Below are positions 58,057 to 64,000 of a DNA stretch of 64,000 nucleotides, in pieces. Source of the DNA: Gloeocapsopsis dulcis (GTDB taxonomy: Bacteria > Cyanobacteriota > Cyanobacteriia > Cyanobacteriales > Chroococcidiopsidaceae); the NCBI RefSeq assembly GCF_032163395.1, contig NZ_CP119968.1, forward strand, positions 3,002,001-3,066,000, read 5' to 3'. The notes below the pieces were generated by a model. That model was not told the origin of the DNA. It saw only the letters and a list, made by a program, of their open reading frames with translations, and ran no database searches. Made by a program: the position numbers and the translations under genes. Every line of letters starts with the position of its first letter. Position 1 is the first letter of the stretch.

Positions 58057-59337
58057 ATGAAAATCATCGCCTACACCTATAGCGATCCTCTCCTCGAATC
58101 CTCACCCGATCCCACAATTTGGGGCTGGGAAATAGACTGCATCTATCAAGATCTCGGCAAACGCACGCAACTAGAGCAATTAATCTTTGATTTTCAAACC
58201 GAACCCGCATATCTCCTCATCCGCAGAATAGAGGAACTCGGCGATTCAGTACAAGAAGTCAGCGATCGCATAACTCAACTTCAAGCACTAAATATCAAAA
58301 TCATCACCACCGAACAAACTAACACCACTGATATCCAAACCGACTTAATTCAACTTCTGCAAGCGATGCAACGCGGACAACGTAGTCGCCGCATTCGCCA
58401 AGGACACGCCCGCAATCGGATCAGTGCCCAACCTCCACCAGGAAAAGCCCCTTACGGTTATCGTCGTGGTAAAGATAAATATGCACTAGATCGCAGTGCT
58501 TCCCCCGTCGTTAAAGATTTTTTTGAATACTTCTTGCTATACGGTTCCTTACGCGGTGCAGTACGGTATTTAGCCCAAAAATACAATAAAAAAATTTCTG
58601 TTACTACTGGGCGACGCTGGTTAACGAATCCTGTCTATCGCGGTGATACTGCATATCAAAACGGTGATGTTGTTGCAAATACCCACGTGCCGATCATTTC
58701 TAGAGAAGAAGCTGCACAAGTTGATCGACTATTACGACGCAATCGACGTTTACCACCACGTACTGCGAGTGCCCCGCGAAGTCTTGCGGGTTTAGTTGTC
58801 TGTCAAGAGTGTCAGTCACCAATGACAGTAGTGCGCGTCACGACTCACCAAAAAAAGAGTGAATATCTTTACTTGCGTCCTACACTTTGCCCAAAACGTC
58901 CAAAATGTCGCGCGATCGCTTATGCTCAGGTTTTAGAGCAAACAATTGCTACCGTTTGTCAGGATTTACCACGTGCGGTTGCTGGAATGAATTTTCCCCA
59001 GTTAGATGCAGTGAAGGATTCTTTAAGTAGTGCGATCGCATCCAAACAAGAAATACTCGCTCAATTACCCAACTTGATCGCTACTGGAATTCTAGATCCT
59101 GAAACTGCACAAATTAGAACTTACAAACTCCGTACCGAAATATCCGAATTACAAGCACAATTAGCAACTCTACCACCAGTCAATTTACGTTCTGTTGCCC
59201 AAGCAGTTTCAATTCCGCAATTTTGGTTAGATTTGTCCGAAGCCGAACGCCGCTTTTATTTTCGAGAATTTATTCGACAAATTCAGTTAATCCGCCAAGA
59301 GGGGGAATGGTATCTTCAAGTAATTTTTGTTTTTTAA
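58057..59337 (+). CDS. XisF-like large serine recombinase family protein
   Basis: The 426-residue protein has a resolvase-like N-terminus (residues 1-110), the recombinase domain with GKAPYGYRRGKDKYALD (129-146) and the zinc ribbon C249-x2-C252 ... C278-x5-C284, then a coiled-coil and a closing EFIRQIQLIRQ. The usual catalytic Y-x-R-x-S motif is not in standard form: residues 6-10 read YTYSD. XisF in heterocystous cyanobacteria excises the fdxN element; homologues are widespread in species without it, as here. The gene is directly downstream of the VOC gene. Confidence 0.87.
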   Translation: MKIIAYTYSDPLLESSPDPTIWGWEIDCIYQDLGKRTQLEQLIFDFQTEPAYLLIRRIEELGDSVQEVSDRITQLQALNIKIITTEQTNTTDIQTDLIQLLQAMQRGQRSRRIRQGHARNRISAQPPPGKAPYGYRRGKDKYALDRSASPVVKDFFEYFLLYGSLRGAVRYLAQKYNKKISVTTGRRWLTNPVYRGDTAYQNGDVVANTHVPIISREEAAQVDRLLRRNRRLPPRTASAPRSLAGLVVCQECQSPMTVVRVTTHQKKSEYLYLRPTLCPKRPKCRAIAYAQVLEQTIATVCQDLPRAVAGMNFPQLDAVKDSLSSAIASKQEILAQLPNLIATGILDPETAQIRTYKLRTEISELQAQLATLPPVNLRSVAQAVSIPQFWLDLSEAERRFYFREFIRQIQLIRQEGEWYLQVIFVF

Positions 59338-59437
59338 TCTGACCAAACTCCAGACTGTACGCGCCACACACTAGCATAGATGCCATTAAGTATTAACAGT
59401 TCCTCGTGTTTACTCTGTTCGACGACTTCACACGAGT

Positions 59438-59821
59438 GTGATTTACTGGCTCAAGCAAGTGGGAGAGAACCTACCTGATGCCTATGACCCAAATGCTAGC
59501 CCTCAAGTCGGTGAACTGGATGAACTAGAGACGTTTGTTGGTTCTAAAAAAACAAGCTCTGGCTCTGGACGGCGGTTGACCACTTCAAAGCTGGAATTTT
59601 AAGTTGGGTATTGGGACACAGTGCTAAGACTTTTGAACCGTTGTGGGCAATCGTGAGGACATGGCAGTGCTATTTCTATCTCACTGATGGTTGGAGTGTT
59701 TATCCTAGATTCATTCCACAAACCTAACTCCAAAGCTTACGTAGTTGCCAAAGGTAGTGAAAGGCACTCTAACCCATTACCAACCTTTTTTGAATGTTTT
59801 GCCTCAGTCCTGCTCGTATGA
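59438..59821 (+). pseudogene. IS1-like transposase remnant
   Basis: The frame reads VIYWLKQVGENLPDAYDPNA then QVGELDELETFVGSKK; a frame change leads to LWLWTAVDHFKAGILSWVLG, AKTFEPLWAIVRTW and CYFYLTDGWSVYPRFIP, and a last scrap. This is the C-terminal half of an IS1-type transposase, broken by at least two frameshifts and a stop. Inverted ends are not seen. Confidence 0.75.
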
Positions 59822-59884
59822 CTAGACTCTTGTCTAGACACTAGCTACTCTAGATGTAGTGTGGTTATTAAAGGTAGTCGAAAT

Positions 59885-60238
59885 ATGTCAGCAGTTATCA
59901 ACTCCAGCCAACGGCTAAATCCACTTGATATTCGTCAAGGATTAGCTATTTCTCAGGAGCGCATGAGCAGTTTGCTGAAAGTTAGCACCAAAACAGTAAC
60001 TCGCTGGGAAAAAGGAGAGCGACGACCCAGCAATCAAGATACGCTGTCACGGTTAGCCAAACTTAAAGAAATTAAAGAGTTAGGACTAATGGTTTATACC
60101 CCAGAAGGTTTTAAAGAATTTCTCAATACACCGCTGCCAGTGTTTAATGGACGATGTGCTTTAGAACTTCTCCAATTAGGCGAATACGAAACTATCATTA
60201 GTGCTTTAGCTGCTGATTATGAGGGAATGGGCTTCTAA
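59885..60238 (+). CDS. Xre-type antitoxin of a RES module
   Basis: The ATG at 59885 (SAVINSSQRLNPLDIRQGLA) gives 117 residues. An HTH (SQERMSSLLKVSTKTVTRWEKGERRPSNQDTLSRLAKL) is followed by a C-terminal toxin-binding domain (TPEGFKEFLNTPLPVFNGRCALELLQLGEYETIISAL). The four-residue gap before the RES gene (stop, 3 bases) indicates one operon. The module follows an IS1-type remnant. Confidence 0.88.
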   Translation: MSAVINSSQRLNPLDIRQGLAISQERMSSLLKVSTKTVTRWEKGERRPSNQDTLSRLAKLKEIKELGLMVYTPEGFKEFLNTPLPVFNGRCALELLQLGEYETIISALAADYEGMGF

Positions 60239-60241
60239 ACT

Positions 60242-60784
60242 ATGCCCCTCCAAGCTTATATATCCCCGTGGACTGGATACGCTGTCCGGCACATACCTGA
60301 TAGCCTTAATAAGACATACGATGTATACGACTTTAGATATTGCGGTCGGAGCAATGAAAATCGTTGGAATACTGTTGGGGAACCAACGCTGTATCTAGCG
60401 AAGGAAAAAGATGTTGCTTTGGCTGAATATGCCCGACATTTTAAGGTAGACCGGACAATGGGTTTAGCTAGCCAAACTCATCGCCGTCAGGTGTTTCGCT
60501 TTCGGGTTGAGTTGAAATACGTTCTCGACCTAACAAGTCCAAAAGTTTGGAATACGCTTTCTTTAGAGAATGCGCCAGACTGTTTTAAAGATAAAACAAT
60601 TGCTCGCTCGACTGCAAACTTTATCCGTAATACTACATCAACTCAAGCTATCATTGTTCCTTCGATTGCCTTTCTCGATAATTTGGAGCAATGGTGTCTA
60701 GTTTTATTTTTGGAAAAACTACTGCCAGAAACACGCAAGTTTTTACCATCTGTCACAGCTGATGGATTCTTCCAAATTTCATAA
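60242..60784 (+). CDS. RES-domain NAD-degrading toxin
   Basis: The 180-residue protein shows FRYCGRSNENRWNTVGEPTLYLAKEKDVALAEYARHF, with the Arg, Glu and the conserved tyrosine of the RES pocket, and later TQAIIVPSIAFLDNLEQ with the Ser. RES toxins (named for Arg-Glu-Ser) hydrolyse NAD and arrest growth. The N-terminal extension (YISPWTGYAVRHIPDSLNKTYDV) is a little longer than in short members. Complete and coupled with its antitoxin. Confidence 0.87.
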   Translation: MPLQAYISPWTGYAVRHIPDSLNKTYDVYDFRYCGRSNENRWNTVGEPTLYLAKEKDVALAEYARHFKVDRTMGLASQTHRRQVFRFRVELKYVLDLTSPKVWNTLSLENAPDCFKDKTIARSTANFIRNTTSTQAIIVPSIAFLDNLEQWCLVLFLEKLLPETRKFLPSVTADGFFQIS

Positions 60785-60890
60785 TTAAGGAGCGTGTAGG
60801 GTTTGAGATCTCAAACCAATTTCACCAGTTTACCCGCATAGTGACTAGTGACTAGACGAAACAATTACCCATTACCCACGATAGTTTAGG

Positions 60891-62378
60891 TCATTCAACC
60901 GGAGATGATATTATTACTTTTATAGTACTTAAAGTCGTGTCAGCACAACCACTGATCAAACCTCCTTTTGACTGGATTTGCTGGAGGTAGTCTAAAGCTT
61001 GTGATGTGATAGTTTCTCCTGGCATCAAGACAGGGATTCCTGGGGGGTAAGGACAAACTAATTCTGCACAAATGCGATCGCTTGCCTGGGTTATTGGTAC
61101 ACTCTCTGTAGTAGCAAAAAAAGCTTGTCGAGGCGAAATTTGCACAGTATGTTCCATCTTATAAAAAGAATTATCCCACAAAGGCTTTTTATAAGTCAAG
61201 TGTTCTTTTTGATATCGTTTAGCTACCAAAGTGAAAGCTTGTACAAGTTTTTCGATATCTTCTTGCGTGTTGCCCAAGGAAATAATAAATGTGAGATGCT
61301 GCAATGAGGGTAATTCTGCGGTTACACCGAGTTGTTCATGTAAGATTTCATCCGCCTCAAAGCCTGTCAAGCCTAACCCTGAAACCGTTACCGTCAGCCG
61401 AGTCGGATCTAGATGACAACAACCTGGAGTAGATTCGCATTCTAAAACCGATAATCCAGGAATTTGATTAATTCGGGTTCGTGCTTCTGCGGCAAGTTGT
61501 AAGGTGCGTGACATCAACTGTTTTCCATGTAATGCCATTTGTTGCCGTGCGGCATCCAGGGAAGCCAGGAGTAAATAACTAGGACTCGTAGATTGCAAGA
61601 GTTGCAAAGCCTTAGTAATGCGATCGCGCTCGATTCTCTTGCCTTGGACGTGCAACATTGATGCTTGAGTCATTGCCCCAAGTACCTTATGAATCGATTG
61701 CACAGTTAAATCTGCGCCAGCTGCTAAAGCGGAAGTAGGTAGATCGGGGTGAAAGGCAAAATGTCCGCCATGAGCTTCATCGACTAATAACGGGATATTA
61801 TGTTTGCGAGTAAGAGATGCGATCGCGTCGATATCGCCACACACACCGTAATACGTCGGGTAAATAATCATCACTGCCTTGGCGTCAGGATGCTGTTGCA
61901 GAGTATTGGCTACACCTTCTGGAGTAATACTGTGGGTAATATCTAATTCTGGCTCATATTCGGGATTCACAAAAACAGGAATTGCACCGGAGAGGATTAA
62001 GCCTGCAATGCAAGATGAATGTACATTACGCGGCAGAATAATTTTATCTTCCGCACCACACGTAGCTAAAATTGCGGCTTCTACTCCACACGTAGAACCG
62101 TTGACTAAAAACCAAGTTTGTTCGGCACCGAAGGCATCTGCTGCTAATTCTTGTGCTTGCTGAATTACACCTTGAGGCGCAAATAAATTATCTAATTCGG
62201 GTAGTTCTGGTAAATCGAAGTTAAATAGGCTTGAACCAAAATCATGCGCTAGCTGTGGAGAAATACCTTGTCCTCGCTTATGTCCTGGCGTGTAAAAAGC
62301 TGCATGGTTTTTATGGGCACACTCGCGTAAAGCATCTAATAATGGTAATTTTGCTTGGTGTTGATCGGGAAGATGCAT
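60891..62378 (-). CDS. PLP-dependent Orn/Lys/Arg decarboxylase family protein
   Basis: The 495-residue protein has HAAFYTPGHKRGQG at the start, TWFLVNGSTCGVEAAILA, PLLVDEAHGGHFAFHP (Asp for the pyridine nitrogen, His stacking) and the PLP lysine in TVQSIHKVLGAMTQAS. The C-terminal domain has the family ELVCPYPPGIPVLMPGE. The group contains arginine, ornithine and lysine decarboxylases for polyamines; the substrate cannot be fixed by eye. Cyanobacterial members of this short type (without the N-terminal receiver-like wing domain) are common. Intact. Confidence 0.9.
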   Translation of the reverse strand: MHLPDQHQAKLPLLDALRECAHKNHAAFYTPGHKRGQGISPQLAHDFGSSLFNFDLPELPELDNLFAPQGVIQQAQELAADAFGAEQTWFLVNGSTCGVEAAILATCGAEDKIILPRNVHSSCIAGLILSGAIPVFVNPEYEPELDITHSITPEGVANTLQQHPDAKAVMIIYPTYYGVCGDIDAIASLTRKHNIPLLVDEAHGGHFAFHPDLPTSALAAGADLTVQSIHKVLGAMTQASMLHVQGKRIERDRITKALQLLQSTSPSYLLLASLDAARQQMALHGKQLMSRTLQLAAEARTRINQIPGLSVLECESTPGCCHLDPTRLTVTVSGLGLTGFEADEILHEQLGVTAELPSLQHLTFIISLGNTQEDIEKLVQAFTLVAKRYQKEHLTYKKPLWDNSFYKMEHTVQISPRQAFFATTESVPITQASDRICAELVCPYPPGIPVLMPGETITSQALDYLQQIQSKGGLISGCADTTLSTIKVIISSPVE

Positions 62379-62499
62379 AAAACAAAATCACATTGTCAAG
62401 TTATCGTCTTAGAAAAATCTAGTTGAGAATAATGAATTACCCCTGCCGTCTAGGTACTCAATCGCCTGCTCCCGCGTAAGTCCTGGATATAGCTCTGTT

Positions 62500-63555
62500 T
62501 CATTTGCTGCCTATCGTCTGTAGCGTCCAAGTTGGTCCGTTGGAGCGCGGTCCATCCGGCATCCAGATGAGCCGATCCAAGAACATTTGCCGTGCCTCCA
62601 TGTTCGCACCCCAGGCATGGTAAACAATGTACTCGGTCTGACCATCCGGACCAACAATGACCGAGTTATGACCAGGACCGAGAACATGATCAGGAACAGA
62701 CCGCAAAACGCGCGGTCCCGCCTCACTACCCGAGCCAGAGTAGGGTCCCATTACGTTATCTGCAACTCCATAGTCTACGCCGTAGTTTTCAGTTTCCCAG
62801 CGCCCACCGCTGTATAAGCAGTAGTAGCGACCTGCATACTTGCGGACACAGGGTCCTTCCAAAGTGTGCCAGTCATAAATGCCACCGTACATAGGACGGT
62901 TCGCTAGAAATCGTTGCCAATCATAGCGGGCACGCAAGACAACTTTCCCAACGCCTGCCAGCTTTGTCATGCCTTCCAATCGGTCTACCATTAGCGCAGT
63001 GCCAGCACGCACGTTGCCCTCAGTGTCTAGAAAATCGCGGGCATAGAATAGGTACCACTGCCCATCGTCATCACGGAAGGGGTGCGGATCAATAGCGAAA
63101 GGGCAATCCGAAGGATCTAGCAGCGACTCGCCAACGTCCTGATACGGTCCCAGTGGGCGATCGCTTATGGCAACGCGCAACTGATGATCCTTGTCCCCGT
63201 GACCCACTGAGTAATATAGATAGAACTTGCCGTCACAGTAGGCAACTTCGGGTGCCCAAAAGTTATCACCGAGGGCAGGATCTGGTCTTAGCAACGCGTT
63301 ACCAGCAAAGTGCCAGTTCAGAAAATCGTCGGAGCGTAGCAGGGGAAAGACGCGCAATTCGTCTGTAGAGTTATCGCCATGTACCACCGCGATTTTATCC
63401 ATTTGTCCTTCTGCTTCCGCTGCACCTGTGCCGATCGCGTAGTATACACCCTGGTATTCCCAAACGAAAGGATCGGCAAAATAGCCTGTATAGACAGGAT
63501 TAGTGTAGGTTCGCTTTTCAGTAGAGATTTCAGGCATAGGCTCGGTATGAGGCAT
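62500..63555 (-). CDS. Glycoside hydrolase family 43-like protein
   Basis: The 351-residue protein opens with TYTNPVYTGYFADPFVWEYQGVYYAIGTG, which holds the Asp of GH43 (ADPF), then FWAPEVAYCDGKFYLYYSVG (second Asp/Glu region) and AIDPHPFRDDDGQWYLFYARD, and LEGPCVRKYAGRYYCLYSGG (general acid Glu). GH43 enzymes cleave arabinan or xylan. There is no signal peptide, so it is either cytoplasmic or the start is elsewhere; an ATG at 63537 is also possible. The stretch is richer in G+C than most of the window, which hints at transfer. Confidence 0.85.
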   Translation of the reverse strand: MPHTEPMPEISTEKRTYTNPVYTGYFADPFVWEYQGVYYAIGTGAAEAEGQMDKIAVVHGDNSTDELRVFPLLRSDDFLNWHFAGNALLRPDPALGDNFWAPEVAYCDGKFYLYYSVGHGDKDHQLRVAISDRPLGPYQDVGESLLDPSDCPFAIDPHPFRDDDGQWYLFYARDFLDTEGNVRAGTALMVDRLEGMTKLAGVGKVVLRARYDWQRFLANRPMYGGIYDWHTLEGPCVRKYAGRYYCLYSGGRWETENYGVDYGVADNVMGPYSGSGSEAGPRVLRSVPDHVLGPGHNSVIVGPDGQTEYIVYHAWGANMEARQMFLDRLIWMPDGPRSNGPTWTLQTIGSK

Positions 63556-63652
63556 CGGGCGGTGTTCCAGTGGCGGTTGTCTATAATTTAAACACCAGAT
63601 TTAGAACACTACCATTTTTTGCACAGCCAAGCCGAGTCCGTGCTGCTTTTGG

Positions 63653-64000
63653 TCAGGTATCACCCATCAGCAACCCTTCAATGCTGTGTGCCTGCACGAG
63701 CGGCTCCAGTTGATCGACAAGGCGACATGCTAGATGTCGATGCACCTGATCGGGTAGTGACTCGTAGAACGTCCTAGTAACCTGCAGGTTGTGCTGCACC
63801 GCCTGGGTAGCGTCCGGTGCTTCGACGCCAAGGACAAGCACCGGACGGAACTTGTTCGAGAGATTGGCCGTACCACGGTGGATCGTGAGAGACGATCGCG
63901 CCGAAATGTCGCCCATCTTCGGCATCTTCTGCTGTGCGCGCTCTTTATAGCGCCCGTAGAGGGACTTGGGTGGGAACATGCCGTGCTCGAATTCGCTTAG
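63653..64000 (-). CDS. Phytanoyl-CoA-dioxygenase-like protein, 3' part (runs off the right edge)
   Basis: The minus-strand frame is open from the window edge (LSEFEHGMFPPKSLYGRY...) to the stop at 63653, at least 115 residues. DISARSSLTIHRGTANLSNKFRPVLVLGVEAPDA holds the third iron-binding His and the 2-oxoglutarate-binding Arg of the PhyH family. The first metal residues lie outside the window. The ATG at 63979 is internal. It shares the G+C-rich character of the GH43 gene, and both lie on the same strand. Confidence 0.65.
   Translation of the reverse strand, partial: LSEFEHGMFPPKSLYGRYKERAQQKMPKMGDISARSSLTIHRGTANLSNKFRPVLVLGVEAPDATQAVQHNLQVTRTFYESLPDQVHRHLACRLVDQLEPLVQAHSIEGLLMGDT

Overview
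The window is cyanobacterial chromosome. The evidence is the very frequent HIP1 octamer GCGATCGC throughout, plus pcyA (phycocyanobilin synthesis), a CyanoP/PsbP lipoprotein, cyanophycin genes cphB-cphA, an NTRC-type thioredoxin reductase-thioredoxin fusion, a XisF-like recombinase, and type IV pilin-like proteins beside TPR methyltransferases. I infer a non-marine cyanobacterium with a repeat-rich, toxin-antitoxin-rich genome (Chroococcidiopsis/Gloeocapsopsis-like). The exact taxon is not decided by the sequence.

Layout. 1-31 kb is mostly housekeeping: partial pcyA, maf, a psbP-like gene, larB, two paralogous family-5 solute-binding lipoproteins separated by a decayed MNT/HEPN pair, an SMP-30 protein, ispF, trmD, cphB-cphA, tatA, a Ser/Thr kinase, cbiT and cdsA. 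A TonB-uptake block follows (tonB, exbB-exbD, a BlaI/M56 pair, a TonB-dependent receptor), with a candidate small RNA directly behind exbD. Two unknown genes, a Pit phosphate permease, an oligopeptide-type ABC permease and the NTRC gene close this part.

31-40 kb is a toxin-antitoxin island. Intact-looking modules (MntA/HepT, a zeta-like kinase with a small partner, PIN/RHH, RelE-like, ParE/ParD) are packed among broken or duplicated ones and one IS200/IS605-type TnpB element. Decay can be read base by base: lost start codons, nonsense codons, frameshifts, and three copies of one antitoxin segment. 40-48 kb is a pilus/modification block: a SAM methyltransferase, two tandem pilin-like genes, a methyltransferase-TPR-GT41 fusion and a TPR-methyltransferase protein. 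The GT41 fusion next to pilins suggests surface-protein glycosylation or methylation (inference).

48.6-54 kb is a second accessory zone: an Rpn-type nuclease, HIP1-rich repeat clusters, two homologous MNT/HEPN loci (both damaged), DUF5615/DUF433 and DUF2283/DUF4258 pairs, and a Uma2 gene with an in-frame stop. 54-62 kb returns to core genes (ilvD, a pentapeptide protein, a VOC protein, a XisF-like recombinase, an Orn/Lys/Arg decarboxylase) with an IS1-like remnant beside a RES-Xre module. The last 1.5 kb (a GH43 hydrolase and a partial phytanoyl-CoA-dioxygenase-like gene) is visibly richer in G+C and may be acquired.

No rRNA, tRNA or CRISPR array was found. All family calls come from reading motifs by eye; no database search was run.
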